This document shows positions 9,191 to 18,073 of a stretch of 64,000 nucleotides of DNA, piece by piece. A program made the position numbers and the translations under genes. Each line of letters starts with the position of its first letter. Within the stretch, counting starts at the first letter, position 1. Below the pieces are notes generated by a model that saw only the letters and a list, made by a program, of their open reading frames with translations, was not told the origin of the DNA and searched no databases. Source of the stretch: Candidatus Uhrbacteria bacterium (GTDB taxonomy: Bacteria > Patescibacteriota > Patescibacteriia > 2-12-FULL-60-25); contig JAIOPK010000006.1 in NCBI GenBank assembly GCA_021413945.1, positions 310,001-374,000 of the forward strand, read 5' to 3'.

Positions 9191-9748
9191 TTATCCGAGG
9201 AGAACGATGCTGGCGATGATTCCGTAAATGAGAACGCTCAAGGTGTCTTGTATGACCGTTGCGATCGGCCCCGCGCCGACGGCCGGGTCGAGATGTTCCA
9301 GCTGTAGAAGCTCCGTTACGATCAATGCGACATGCGGCGCCGTCGAGACGGCTAAGAACATCGACGTGCCTACAACAAGCATCAGCGTAGGATCTTGGAA
9401 CCAAATCAGGGCCGCGATACCGCTTACCGTTCCCGAAATGAAACCGAGGATCATTCCCACGCCGGTTTCCTTTACGAGGTATTTTTTGAAATGGGCTCGT
9501 CTCGATTTCAAATCCCTGGCAAAAATGTTTTGTGTCTGCGTACCGACAGCGTCGGCCATGTAGATGACGAAGGGGACAAAGAATGCCACGCGGATATCGC
9601 GAGACAGTACTTGCTCAAATCGTGAAAAGACGACGGCCAAAACGACGCCCAAAAATAACCCGACCAGGATCGACGGCAGACGTAGTCGAACGAGTTTTTT
9701 TACAGACTCGGTATCGTCGTCCGCGTAAATAATGCGTTCCCAGCTCAT
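9191..9748 (-). CDS. MgtE-type divalent cation channel, membrane domain only
   Basis: A 185-residue protein equal to the five-helix membrane domain of MgtE/SLC41 magnesium channels. Diagnostic motifs are YMADAVGTQTQNIFARDL and DPAVGAGPIATVIQDTLSVLIYG, which line the ion path. The cytoplasmic N and CBS domains that gate full-length MgtE are absent, so this is a stand-alone half-size form that would have to assemble as a dimer. It starts 1 base after the isomerase gene ends, so the two are co-transcribed. Confidence 0.9.
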   Translation of the reverse strand: MSWERIIYADDDTESVKKLVRLRLPSILVGLFLGVVLAVVFSRFEQVLSRDIRVAFFVPFVIYMADAVGTQTQNIFARDLKSRRAHFKKYLVKETGVGMILGFISGTVSGIAALIWFQDPTLMLVVGTSMFLAVSTAPHVALIVTELLQLEHLDPAVGAGPIATVIQDTLSVLIYGIIASIVLLG

Positions 9749-9749
9749 A

Positions 9750-10760
9750 TCAGTCTTTGGCCATTTGCTCCTTGAGCCACGTCACATTCGGGACAGGCCA
9801 CGCATCGATTTTGCTGTTTTTGGCAAGGGTGATACTCGTCGACGCTCCTAGAGCGATCGCTGTCCACGCTTCTTGCAAACGATTTTTGCCGATGACATCG
9901 ACCGTGATGGCGCGAATGCCGTTTTTTTGCAGGATTTCCGCCGTTAGTTTGATGCGCTTCTGGTTTCTTGGATGGTAATGATTCGACTGGAAGAGAACGG
10001 CGACAAGATGTTTTTTGATGGAAGTCGGAAACGATAATCCTTCCAGAAAGTGATGGTCAAGTTCCGGGATGATCTGCGTTGTCGATAATTGTTTTCCGTT
10101 TTCGTTTATTTGATTATTAAAGACATGCGCGGCGCCGATGAGATGCTCGGCGGACATGAGCAGGACAAACGATTTTTGGAGATGACGCGCGAGATCGATG
10201 GCGAGACCTTGATCTTGTTTATCGACGAGTTTGGCGGCGTCGTTGATTCGGCGTTCATCGATCTTGAGGACATTGGCTTTGGCGAGAATGCCGGCCAAGC
10301 CGATCGTCATATAGCCGATAGCCATGCGCGGTTGATTGGAAGGGTTTTCAACGGGATCGATGAGCAGGCAGGGGAGTTTGTGTTTTTTTGCTAGCGCGAG
10401 AAGATCGCCACCATTTGTCATGACGACGATGCGTGCTTTACGTCGGAGGGCATCGCGAGCGGCGGAGAGCGTTTCTTCTGTGGTGCCGGAGTAGCTTGAG
10501 AGGATGACGAGCGTATCCTTATCGACATGATTGGGGAGATGATAGTCGTTGCTGATTTCGAAGGGGATCGAAATCTCGTCGCGGAAGACGGATTGGATGA
10601 CGTGAGCGCCCAAGGTCGAGCCGCCCATGCCGGAGACGACGACGGAGGTCGGCAGGCGGTGGAAAGCGGGCGGCAACTTAAGAGCGGATACTTGGCGCCA
10701 GGCATCGCGAAGCTGAGCGCCGAGCCGCAGATCGTCGGATAAAAGAATAGGAGCCTTCAT
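9750..10760 (-). CDS. Bifunctional phosphoglucose/phosphomannose isomerase family protein
   Basis: A two-SIS-domain isomerase that interconverts fructose-6-P with glucose-6-P and/or mannose-6-P. The 336-residue length fits the family. Visible motifs are VVSGMGGSTLGAHV (first SIS domain), ILSSYSGTTEETLSA (phosphate loop) and the C-terminal ELDHHFLEGL region. The ATG at 10760 is chosen over an in-frame upstream start because AGGAG lies 6 bases before it. That site and codons 2-5 form a perfect 10-base inverted repeat. The gene is in a minus-strand operon with the lipoprotein upstream and the MgtE-like gene downstream. Confidence 0.9.
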   Translation of the reverse strand: MKAPILLSDDLRLGAQLRDAWRQVSALKLPPAFHRLPTSVVVSGMGGSTLGAHVIQSVFRDEISIPFEISNDYHLPNHVDKDTLVILSSYSGTTEETLSAARDALRRKARIVVMTNGGDLLALAKKHKLPCLLIDPVENPSNQPRMAIGYMTIGLAGILAKANVLKIDERRINDAAKLVDKQDQGLAIDLARHLQKSFVLLMSAEHLIGAAHVFNNQINENGKQLSTTQIIPELDHHFLEGLSFPTSIKKHLVAVLFQSNHYHPRNQKRIKLTAEILQKNGIRAITVDVIGKNRLQEAWTAIALGASTSITLAKNSKIDAWPVPNVTWLKEQMAKD

Positions 10761-10770
10761 GGCTCCTATT
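10746..10770 (-). promoter_or_regulatory. Start-codon hairpin of the isomerase gene
   Basis: A perfect 10-base stem (10746-10755 with 10761-10770) around a 5-base loop that contains the ATG. The AGGAG ribosome site is in one arm and codons 3-5 in the other, so folding would hide the site. Confidence 0.6.
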
Positions 10771-10794
10771 CTACCATTGGTTGGGATTTGCGTC

Positions 10795-11295
10795 TTACTT
10801 GAGTTTGGGAGCGACGGCTCCGGCAATTTTTGTCGCTAATTCCTTATTATTTGTTGCGCCGACGATGAGCCAAGTTTGACCCTGTAGAACCGACACCTGG
10901 CCAAATGTTTGCGACCAGAGTGCTTGTTCACCAAGACCGGAAAGCGCTTGTCCGTCCGTATAGGAAGCCGTTTTACTGGATTCAAAGATTGTTTTTGCTT
11001 CATCAACGGTTGAAGCGTATCGAGTGAGGATATTGAATGGTTTGATTCCCGATTTTGAACCGCCGTCGTGAAAGGTGCAGCTTGTGACGACGATTTTACC
11101 AAGGGTATCAACTTTTACATCGCGCTGTGCATATGCGAGGCCGGTGATAAGTTTTGCCTCATCAAGTGTCATCAGTGCGTCACAACGAGTTTCCGGATTG
11201 ACTGCCGCCGTAGGCGTGGAAGACGGGGTTGCTGACGGTGAGCAGCCGGCGCCAAGCAAGGCTATGACGCACAGGACTGTTAAATATTTTTTCAT
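10795..11295 (-). CDS. Lipoprotein of unknown function
   Basis: A 166-residue protein with a lipoprotein signal peptide and lipobox LLGAGC (cysteine 18), then a Ser/Thr/Pro-rich linker. The exposed domain has two further cysteines (ETRC, VVTSC) that could form a disulfide. Its alpha/beta pattern is reminiscent of small actinobacterial DUF3558-type lipoproteins; that resemblance is tentative. It lies 15 bases downstream of the ABC exporter genes, so it may be an accessory of the transporter. Confidence 0.8.
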   Translation of the reverse strand: MKKYLTVLCVIALLGAGCSPSATPSSTPTAAVNPETRCDALMTLDEAKLITGLAYAQRDVKVDTLGKIVVTSCTFHDGGSKSGIKPFNILTRYASTVDEAKTIFESSKTASYTDGQALSGLGEQALWSQTFGQVSVLQGQTWLIVGATNNKELATKIAGAVAPKLK

Positions 11296-11310
11296 ATGTC
11301 CATCAGATTA

Positions 11311-13077
11311 TCACGATTGACGTTTTCCGTGCATCAGCATGTCTACGGCTTTGTCGAGCGTACCGGCGGCGGTAAGTTCGCCATTGTTAACAAAGAAGAT
11401 GCCGTCCGCTTTCTCTATCGTGTTCAATCGGTGGGCGATAATGACCTTCGTAGTCGTCGTTGGAAGAATATCGAGGGCTTGTTGGAGGAGTTCCTCCGTC
11501 ACTGTGTCGATGTTAGCGGTGGCTTCATCCAAAATGAGAAGTTCGGGCTTGCGGAGGACGGCGCGCATGAAGGCAATGAGCTGCTTCTGGCCCAAGCTGA
11601 TTGAATCGGCGCCGGAGACGGGTGTGTCGAGGCCGCGTTCGAATCGAGAGAGAAGGCGCTCGAGGCCCATCGAATTAATGGCGTCAACTTTTTCTTCATT
11701 CGTCGACGTGGCAAAATTGGTGTTGGCGTAGAAGATGTTTTCCAAGACGGTGCCGGTGAAGAGGAATGGTTCTTGCAAGATGAATCCGATTTTTTGCGTG
11801 CGCTCGACTTCCGAGTACGATCGAAGATCGCGGCCGTCGAATAGAATGGTTCCGACAGTCGGATCATAAAGACGAGCCATGAGCGAGGCGGTCGTGGTTT
11901 TTCCACCGCCTGTCGGACCGACGAGGGCGTAGGTTTTGCCGCGTTCCAAATCGATATTGATGTTGCGGAGGACGTCTGGGCGTTCCGGATAGCTGAAGGA
12001 GACGGCGTTGAAGCGGACGAAAGCTCCCTCGCTTGCCTTATCGGCCTTGAGAACGGGCATTTCCATAGCTTCGTCGATGATTTCCGAGACTCGATCCCAA
12101 GCGGCCAAGGCGAGCTGGAAGGAATTCCAAAGCATGGCGATTTGGCGCAGAGGTCCGTAGAAGCGCTCGACGTAGATGAGGAAGCTCAAGAGTAAGCCGA
12201 GCGTGAGACTCTGCATCGACACGAGGTAAATTCCGTAGCCGAGGACGATCAGAATCGCCAAGTTGGCGCAGAGATCGTAAATCGGGGGATAGAGGGCGCT
12301 GGCGATTCCTGCGCGTACGGCGGCTTTGAAATTGATTTTGTTGGCGATGGCAAAACGGTCGCGGAAAAAATCTCGGCGATCGAATGCGACCACGACTTTG
12401 AAGTGCTCGAGACTTTCTTGAATCTCTGCGCTCAGTCCACCGGTTGCGCGCAAACTTTCGGCATTGCGCTTTTTGACCCAAGGGGAAGTCGCTTGTGTGA
12501 AGATGTAGAGCGCGACAGCGGGGATGAGGGCCGCGAGACCGAGGCGCCAGTTGATGGTGATGAGGAAAATACTCGAACCAACAATCATAACGATACTCAT
12601 CATGAAGCGCACCAAGGTTTCCGAGAAAAATTGGTTGAGTTTGTCTGTGTCATTGTTGATGCGCGAGATAAGGTCGCCGGCTTTATTGCGATTGAAGAAC
12701 GCGATCGGAAGAGACTGGAGTTTACTGAAAATCATGTTGCGCAAACGGAACAACATGCGCTGTCCGACGCGGCCCATGAGCTGCATCTGCCAATAGCTTG
12801 TGCCGAGGGCGATGACAAAGGCGACGAGCAAGGCGAGCGTTGTCGTAAAGATGCCCGGATAGTTTGCCGTGCGGACATAATGATCGACGGCGTAACCAAA
12901 GATGTAGGGGACGCTCAAGTTGATGCCTGAGGCGAGCAAAATCGTGAGAGCGGTCAATGCCAAAGGACCGCGTTCCTCTTTGAGAAGCGGAAGCAGTTTG
13001 CGGACGCCGGCGATGGCCGAGGTCTTTCCACCACTGGCGGACCCGCCTTCGGCTGGCTTTGTCGCTTTAGTGTTCAT
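11311..13077 (-). CDS. ABC exporter, subunit with canonical Walker B (TM288-like)
   Basis: A 588-residue half-transporter: six membrane helices then a nucleotide-binding domain. Walker A is GPTGGGKTT, and Walker B LLILDEATANID keeps the catalytic glutamate. The signature is ISLGQ in place of LSGGQ. The partner gene upstream has the opposite pattern. This matches heterodimeric exporters such as TM287/288, where one ATP site is degenerate. The substrate (lipid, peptide or drug) is unknown. It overlaps the upstream partner by 11 bases. Confidence 0.93.
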   Translation of the reverse strand: MNTKATKPAEGGSASGGKTSAIAGVRKLLPLLKEERGPLALTALTILLASGINLSVPYIFGYAVDHYVRTANYPGIFTTTLALLVAFVIALGTSYWQMQLMGRVGQRMLFRLRNMIFSKLQSLPIAFFNRNKAGDLISRINNDTDKLNQFFSETLVRFMMSIVMIVGSSIFLITINWRLGLAALIPAVALYIFTQATSPWVKKRNAESLRATGGLSAEIQESLEHFKVVVAFDRRDFFRDRFAIANKINFKAAVRAGIASALYPPIYDLCANLAILIVLGYGIYLVSMQSLTLGLLLSFLIYVERFYGPLRQIAMLWNSFQLALAAWDRVSEIIDEAMEMPVLKADKASEGAFVRFNAVSFSYPERPDVLRNINIDLERGKTYALVGPTGGGKTTTASLMARLYDPTVGTILFDGRDLRSYSEVERTQKIGFILQEPFLFTGTVLENIFYANTNFATSTNEEKVDAINSMGLERLLSRFERGLDTPVSGADSISLGQKQLIAFMRAVLRKPELLILDEATANIDTVTEELLQQALDILPTTTTKVIIAHRLNTIEKADGIFFVNNGELTAAGTLDKAVDMLMHGKRQS

Positions 13078-14833
13078 ATTGGTTGGTGCTGCGTTGCGAT
13101 TCGTAGATCTGAACGTATTCCGGAGACGTTTCCATCAAATGATCGTGCGTTCCTTGCGCCAAGACCTCGCCTTCCATCAAGAGGACGATGTGGTCGTAGT
13201 CTCGTACCGAAGTGATTTTTTGCGTGACGGATACCAAAGTAATATCCGGATAATTTTTGCGGACGTTCTCAAGAATACGATGTTCCGTGTTGGCGTCGAC
13301 GCGGGCGGTGAAGTCGTCGAGCAGGAGGACTTTGGGTTTATTGGCTAACGCACGTGCGAGCATCAAACGCTGTTTTTGTCCGCCTGACAGGCTGGTGCCG
13401 CGTTCGGAGACGAGGGTGTCGTATCCTTCAGGTAATGTGTCGACGAATTCTTTTAATTCGGCCGTGGTGACGGCGAGATCGAATGCATTCTTATCGACTT
13501 CACGGCCAAAGGCAATGTTCTCGTGAATACTCAAGTTGAAGACGACACTGTCTTGGAAGACCATGCCGATTTGAGCGTGCAAGTGGCGGCTGTCGTATTG
13601 TGAAACATTTTTTCCATCGTAAAGCACATCACCCGATGTCGGGGGAGTGAGTCCGGTGAGCACGTTGAGGAGCTGGGTTTTGCCGGCGGCCGTCGGACCG
13701 AGAATCGCTGTGCGGGTTTTGGCTGGGAGCTTGAAACTGACGTGTTTCAAAACGGGCGTTTCGCCAAAAGAGACGTTAACGTCGCGTAGTTCCAAGTCGC
13801 CCGTGAGTTCTGCCACGAGGGTTCCATCGTTCTTAATTTCCGGAGCATCGAGGACTTCTGCAATGCGAGCGTAAGATGCGCTCGAACGAGCCATCATGTT
13901 GCTCATGAAGCCGAGCATGAGCATCGGGAAGATGAGAACACCGACGTAGCTGTTGAACGCGGCGAGCTGACCGATCGACATTTGGCCGACGATCACGAGG
14001 TGGCCACCAAAGGCGAGAATAATCAGCGTCGCACAGCTTGAGATGAAGGTGATGAGCGGAATCATGCTCGCAAAGACTCGGAGGATTTTCAATCCGTTTT
14101 CTTTTGCTGCCGTGTTTACGACGATGAATTTTTCTTTTTCCGATTGCTGGCCGTGAAGAATGCGGATCAAGGTCGCGCCAAGAATGCTTTCGTTAATGGT
14201 TTTGTTCAATCGATCGATGATTTTTTGGGAAGCGCCGAATAATGCGCCGACATTCGAAAAGATTCCATAGAACATGAAGCCCATGACCGGAATAATGACG
14301 AGCACGCTCAAGCCGAGTTTCCAATTGGTCGTGATCAACATCACGCTTGCGCCGAGCAAAATAAACAAAGATGACACGACGATGACGATTCCTTGGGAAA
14401 CGAACATCTTTACGGCGTCCATGTCGCTCGTAAGGTTGGTGAGGAGTTTGGAAGCGGTCGTGTTCTGGACAAAGGCGTAGCTTTGGCGCGAGATTTTTGC
14501 GGCAAGCTGTTCACGCAAGTCGCGAGTGACACGTTCCGAGGCGTAGGTTTGGATGATGCCGAGGATGTAGTCGGAAATGAGCATCGTGGCACAGATCAAT
14601 AAAAAGGGGAGTGCGATCACCATGATATCGAAATGTCCGCTGTTAAAGGCGTCGATGCCGTTGGCGACCATGCGAGGCAATAGCAAACTCAGGCCTTTGC
14701 CGAACACGGAGAGTGCGAGGAGGCCGAGGATCCAGCCTTTGTAACGTGGGAGGAGGCTAAACAGGGTATTCTTAGACTTTTGGCTCTTATTATTCACAAA
14801 ATGATGGATACCTGAAGATATCCTACTTTTCAT
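13067..14833 (-). CDS. ABC exporter, subunit with degenerate Walker B (TM287-like)
   Basis: A 588-residue half-transporter translated first in the operon. Walker A GPTAAGKTQ and signature LSGGQKQR are canonical. Walker B is VLLLDDFTARVD, with Asp where the catalytic Glu should be. With the partner's ISLGQ signature this defines one degenerate and one hydrolysing ATP site, so the two proteins should work as an obligate heterodimer. The first ~25 residues are polar and precede the first membrane helix. Confidence 0.93.
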   Translation of the reverse strand: MKSRISSGIHHFVNNKSQKSKNTLFSLLPRYKGWILGLLALSVFGKGLSLLLPRMVANGIDAFNSGHFDIMVIALPFLLICATMLISDYILGIIQTYASERVTRDLREQLAAKISRQSYAFVQNTTASKLLTNLTSDMDAVKMFVSQGIVIVVSSLFILLGASVMLITTNWKLGLSVLVIIPVMGFMFYGIFSNVGALFGASQKIIDRLNKTINESILGATLIRILHGQQSEKEKFIVVNTAAKENGLKILRVFASMIPLITFISSCATLIILAFGGHLVIVGQMSIGQLAAFNSYVGVLIFPMLMLGFMSNMMARSSASYARIAEVLDAPEIKNDGTLVAELTGDLELRDVNVSFGETPVLKHVSFKLPAKTRTAILGPTAAGKTQLLNVLTGLTPPTSGDVLYDGKNVSQYDSRHLHAQIGMVFQDSVVFNLSIHENIAFGREVDKNAFDLAVTTAELKEFVDTLPEGYDTLVSERGTSLSGGQKQRLMLARALANKPKVLLLDDFTARVDANTEHRILENVRKNYPDITLVSVTQKITSVRDYDHIVLLMEGEVLAQGTHDHLMETSPEYVQIYESQRSTNQYEH

Positions 14834-14858
14834 ATTTGATCAAGGCTTGAACGGTCAC

Positions 14859-14896
14859 CGCAAACAAATCCCCGCGAGAGCGGGGATTTGTTTGCG
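14859..14896. terminator. Terminator after mscL
   Basis: A perfect 16-base stem (14859-14874 with 14881-14896) and 6-base loop sit between the mscL stop and the ABC exporter start, so the exporter operon has its own promoter. Confidence 0.85.
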
Positions 14897-14902
14897 ACAA
14901 TA

Positions 14903-15223
14903 CTAACCTTTTTGTTTTTCAAGCTTGTCGAGACGGAATATTCTTACGCTTGCGTAGACAACGAGCGCGATGACGAGGAAATCGACGCAGACACCGATGA
15001 AGTCGCCATAGAGAATGACCGCTGTGCCAATTTTGAACGATGCGGCTTTTAATCCGGTTGTCGATCCAAGCGCTAACCCGATGAGCGGATTGATGAGATC
15101 GGTTACTAACGCGGTCACGACTTTTGCAACAGCGCCGCCGAGCATGAAGCCCACGGCAAGACCGATCACCCCTTGTTCGCGAATGAATTCAAGAAAACCG
15201 TTCACAGCGGATATTTTGTTCAT
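14903..15223 (-). CDS. mscL: Large-conductance mechanosensitive channel
   Basis: MscL opens under membrane tension to release solutes in osmotic downshock. The 106-residue protein has the N-terminal helix and TM1 motif GVIGLAVGFMLGGAVAKVV and a TM2 of DFLVIALVVYASVR, followed by a charged C-terminal helix. It is slightly shorter than the 120-140 residues usual for the family because the periplasmic loop is brief. It starts 6 bases after the GIY-YIG gene and is likely co-transcribed with it. Confidence 0.95.
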   Translation of the reverse strand: MNKISAVNGFLEFIREQGVIGLAVGFMLGGAVAKVVTALVTDLINPLIGLALGSTTGLKAASFKIGTAVILYGDFIGVCVDFLVIALVVYASVRIFRLDKLEKQKG

Positions 15224-15229
15224 AGGAGT

Positions 15230-15481
15230 CTAGTATACCTTTTTAATAAACTGTTCTTTTTCCTGCTTGCTCCAGCTTTTAATTTTCGCTTCCCGTTTAC
15301 GAGCCGCCGTCGGCGTCTTGGACGGTTTGCTCCATATGAGGGTTACCGGTTTGTGGCTTCGCGTGTAAGCCGCGCCTTTGCCGGCATTGTGTTTGGTGAC
15401 GCGCTCGGCGACATTTGTTGAAATACCTGTATACAAACTACCGTCGTGGCAACGGAGAATGTAGACGTACCAGCGCTTCAT
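15230..15481 (-). CDS. GIY-YIG nuclease-superfamily protein (UPF0213 type)
   Basis: An 83-residue single-domain protein with the family pattern: YVYILRCHDGSLYTGIS (the GIY-YIG strands) and the conserved arginine helix VAERVTKHNAGKGAAYT, then the closing REAKIKSWSKQEK helix. Stand-alone proteins of this kind are common in bacteria and are thought to act on DNA, but their cellular task is not settled. It lies between tspO and mscL. Confidence 0.9.
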   Translation of the reverse strand: MKRWYVYILRCHDGSLYTGISTNVAERVTKHNAGKGAAYTRSHKPVTLIWSKPSKTPTAARKREAKIKSWSKQEKEQFIKKVY

Positions 15482-15490
15482 ATCGTATCG

Positions 15491-15886
15491 TTATCGATTC
15501 ATCCAAGTAATAGTGAGTTGAAGTGCGGTGGCGAATATCACCCACAGCAGATATGGGATATTGATATAGGTAGCCCAGCGCATATGTGGGTAGATCGCGA
15601 CAAGCGCCCAGACAAGCGTCGCGAGCACGAGCAGAATATCAATGGCTGCCAAGAGATTGTTTTGCAGGGTGAACTGGAGCGGTGTGAATGCTGCGTTGAA
15701 AATAAGATTCAAGACAAACGGGATCACGACGGCCGTTGGGATTTGCTTGGTCGCGGCTTTATAGAAAACGGTTCCAAACGAAATAGCGATGATCGCGTAG
15801 AGCACGGTCCACACCGGACCAAATAGATAGGCTGGCGGTGCCCATATTGGTTTTTTAAGGGTCTGATACCAAAGAGAGGTGTTCAT
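15491..15886 (-). CDS. tspO: TspO/MBR family membrane protein
   Basis: A 131-residue protein with five membrane helices. The family's aromatic motifs are present: KKPIWAPPAYLFGPVWTVLY at the start, then the third-helix FVLNLIFNAAFTPL and the YINIPYLLWVIFAT region. TspO proteins bind porphyrins and related ligands and influence stress responses. No tetrapyrrole or carotenoid gene is visible nearby, so the ligand here is open. Divergent from tRNA-Ser. Confidence 0.93.
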   Translation of the reverse strand: MNTSLWYQTLKKPIWAPPAYLFGPVWTVLYAIIAISFGTVFYKAATKQIPTAVVIPFVLNLIFNAAFTPLQFTLQNNLLAAIDILLVLATLVWALVAIYPHMRWATYINIPYLLWVIFATALQLTITWMNR

Positions 15887-15896
15887 GGGGCCATTC

Positions 15897-15925
15897 TTGC
15901 ATAATCCGAATTATTCCGCTAAGAT
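15897..15925 (+). promoter_or_regulatory. tRNA-Ser promoter
   Basis: TTGCAT (15897-15902), 17-base spacer, TAAGAT (15920-15925). It lies 20 bases before the mature tRNA 5' end. Confidence 0.65.
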
Positions 15926-15945
15926 TCTGCCGCTATCCGATGTTT

Positions 15946-16033
15946 GGAGAGGTCGCATAGTGGCCTAGTGCACTTGCTTGGAAAGCAAGCATACCGCAAG
16001 GTATCGGGAGTTCGAATCTCCCCCTCTCCGCCA
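15946..16033 (+). tRNA. tRNA-Ser(GGA)
   Basis: 88 bases with encoded CCA. The acceptor stem GGAGAGG pairs with CCTCTCC, with G as discriminator base. The anticodon stem CTTGC/GCAAG encloses loop TTGGAAA, anticodon GGA (reads UCC/UCU). A long variable arm (around ATACC..GGTAT) is typical of class II serine tRNAs. The T arm has GTTCGAATC. Confidence 0.95.
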
Positions 16034-16037
16034 CAAC

Positions 16038-16066
16038 AAAACCGCCCTACGGGGCGGTTTTGTTTT
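16038..16066 (+). terminator. tRNA-Ser terminator
   Basis: A perfect 10-base stem (16038-16047 with 16052-16061), tetraloop TACG and a T run after it. Confidence 0.92.
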
Positions 16067-16112
16067 TAGCTGTTGATAACTTTTTTGATAACGCAGCTTG
16101 AAATGTCGTTTG

Positions 16113-16121
16113 TGTTATACT
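16113..16121 (+). promoter_or_regulatory. Extended -10 promoter of the adhesin operon
   Basis: TGTTATACT at 16113-16121. Transcription would start near 16128, giving an A/T-rich leader of about 65 bases before the ATG. No good -35 box is visible at 17 bases. Confidence 0.5.
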
Positions 16122-16192
16122 GCTATGCATAGGAGAATTTTTATTCTAATACCTCCCATATATACGTTGTTTGGGAAAAAAAGAAATATCGT

Positions 16193-18073
16193 ATGCATAT
16201 GAAGTTGCAGTTTCAAAGGATAGGATTCGTCCTTGCGACGTTATCCGCGCTCGCCGTTGCGCCGATAGCACATGCTGCTACTAATCCAAGCCTTGGAGCG
16301 GCGGAGAGCTATTCGATTTTGGCTCAAACGGGAATAACGGGAACGGGTACAATTTCCGGAAATGTTGAAAATAATGGCATAGCTGCTGCCATTACCGGAT
16401 TAACTACCGCAATGGTTGCTGGCACGATATATTCTTCCGATGGAGGTTTTACAACCGGAGCTCCTCCGGCTCCCACGACACTCCTAAATGCTGCCGTTCA
16501 GGCGAATGCCAGTACTGTGTATACGGCAACTATCCCTGGCTTAGGCATAGAAGGCACTCCGATTGTCGGGTCATCACTCAATGGTATTACCCGTGGTCCT
16601 GGTGTTTATGATCTGGTGGGGGCATCTATAACATTAACAACTACGCTTACTCTTGATGGACCAGGAACCTATATTTTTAGAGTCCCTGCTAATTTTACAT
16701 CCTCCGGTTCGATTAACTTTATCAATGGGGCTAGGGCTTGCGATTTATTTTGGAATGTTGGAACCGATGCAACCATCAATGGTACTTCATTCGCAGGAAC
16801 GATCCTTGCTTCGACAGGCATTCACATTGGCGCCGGTGTAACATTGAACGGTCGTGCTTTGGCGGTCGGGGCTGATGTGACGTTGCTCGGTACGACCATC
16901 TCCGGACCTTCATGTGCTGCCGCGGCTGGCTCGACGGCTACGACTCCACCTCTTATTAACGTGAGAAAAGTTCCGAGCCCCCTGGCCTTGCCGAATGGTC
17001 CCGGTCCGGTCACGTACAACTATACCGTCACGAATCCTGGAAACGTCACGATGCACACGGTGACACTTGTTGATGACAAATGCGCCAATGTGACGTTTGT
17101 ATCTGGTGATACGAATGGAAATTCGTTATTGGAAACGTTTGAGACTTGGACGTATACCTGTAATACGACGTTGACAGCGACCACCGTTAACTATGCTACG
17201 GCACGAGGTATTGCGAACGATATCGCGGCTGTTGATACGGCAATCGCGCAAGTTATTGTCGGCGTTCCTGTCGTGCCTCCGTTGATTCATATCGTTAAGA
17301 CGCCAAGTCCTCTTAGTCTGCCTTTTAACGGTGGAAACGTGACATATAGCTACGTCGTTACGAATCCGGGGACGGTCGCATTGAGTAATGTGACGGTCGT
17401 GGATGACAAGTGCGCTAATGTCACGTATGTATCGGGTGATACCAACGGCAATTCGCAGTTGTCAACGACTGAAACTTGGCGTTATACCTGTACTACCAAT
17501 CTCTCGCAGTCGACGGTCAATACGGCTATCGCAACGGGGCAAGCAAACGGATTGACGGCTATCGATACCGCTCTTGCAACAGTTCTCTTAGCAGGTTCGC
17601 CGATTCCACCGCTGATTCACGTCATTAAAAAGGCAGATCCGGTAATCCTTCCTGCTGCCGGCGGACAAGTTATTTATACGTACGAGGTCTCAAATCCTGG
17701 CACTGTTTTGCTCAACAATGTAAGCGTTAGCGACGATAAGTGCGGGCCCGTTACAATGGTTTCCGGCGACGTGAATGGCAATGGCATGTTAGGTCCTACA
17801 GAGACGTGGATTTTCCGATGCCAGCAGAATTTGACGGCATCAACCATCAACACCGCTACGGCCCAAGGTACTGGTAATGGCATTACGGTTTCGGATGTTG
17901 CTGTCGCGAGTGTCGTTCTTTCACCTGCCTTGATTCCGGCCCCACCAGCTTTGCCAAATACAGGTGTCGCACCCGCTGACACCACGGCGACTTGGATGGC
18001 CGCCTTTGCCGGAATTCTCTTGATGGTGACGCTTTTGTTCGCCGTAACACAATGGAAACGTCTCTTCAGGTAA
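16193..18073 (+). CDS. LPxTG-anchored surface protein: ice-binding-like domain plus three DUF11-type repeats
   Basis: A 626-residue exported protein. A signal peptide ends near residue 29 (IAHA-A). Residues ~32-240 form a DUF3494 ice-binding-like domain, shown by AAESYSILAQTGIT, GVYDLVGASITLTTTLTLDG and FAGTILASTGIHIGAGVTL. Three tandem repeats of about 105 residues follow. Each starts PPLI(N/H)V.K, contains a DDKC cysteine, a GDxNGN loop and a second cysteine 34-35 residues later, suggesting a disulfide in each. LPNTG (residues ~587-591), a hydrophobic helix and a short basic tail make a sortase sorting signal. The sortase gene overlaps its 3' end. The likely role is adhesion or surface binding; real ice binding is uncertain. 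The start may also be the ATG at 16199. Confidence 0.93.
   Translation: MHMKLQFQRIGFVLATLSALAVAPIAHAATNPSLGAAESYSILAQTGITGTGTISGNVENNGIAAAITGLTTAMVAGTIYSSDGGFTTGAPPAPTTLLNAAVQANASTVYTATIPGLGIEGTPIVGSSLNGITRGPGVYDLVGASITLTTTLTLDGPGTYIFRVPANFTSSGSINFINGARACDLFWNVGTDATINGTSFAGTILASTGIHIGAGVTLNGRALAVGADVTLLGTTISGPSCAAAAGSTATTPPLINVRKVPSPLALPNGPGPVTYNYTVTNPGNVTMHTVTLVDDKCANVTFVSGDTNGNSLLETFETWTYTCNTTLTATTVNYATARGIANDIAAVDTAIAQVIVGVPVVPPLIHIVKTPSPLSLPFNGGNVTYSYVVTNPGTVALSNVTVVDDKCANVTYVSGDTNGNSQLSTTETWRYTCTTNLSQSTVNTAIATGQANGLTAIDTALATVLLAGSPIPPLIHVIKKADPVILPAAGGQVIYTYEVSNPGTVLLNNVSVSDDKCGPVTMVSGDVNGNGMLGPTETWIFRCQQNLTASTINTATAQGTGNGITVSDVAVASVVLSPALIPAPPALPNTGVAPADTTATWMAAFAGILLMVTLLFAVTQWKRLFR

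Noticed and set aside
13067-13077. Overlap of the two ABC exporter genes as a frameshifted single gene
   Set aside because: Each has a full set of membrane helices and a nucleotide-binding domain; the 11-base overlap is normal operon packing.
16952-17930. Three roughly 315-base tandem repeats as a possible CRISPR or satellite array
   Set aside because: They are diverged protein repeats within the adhesin coding frame, not identical DNA units with spacers.
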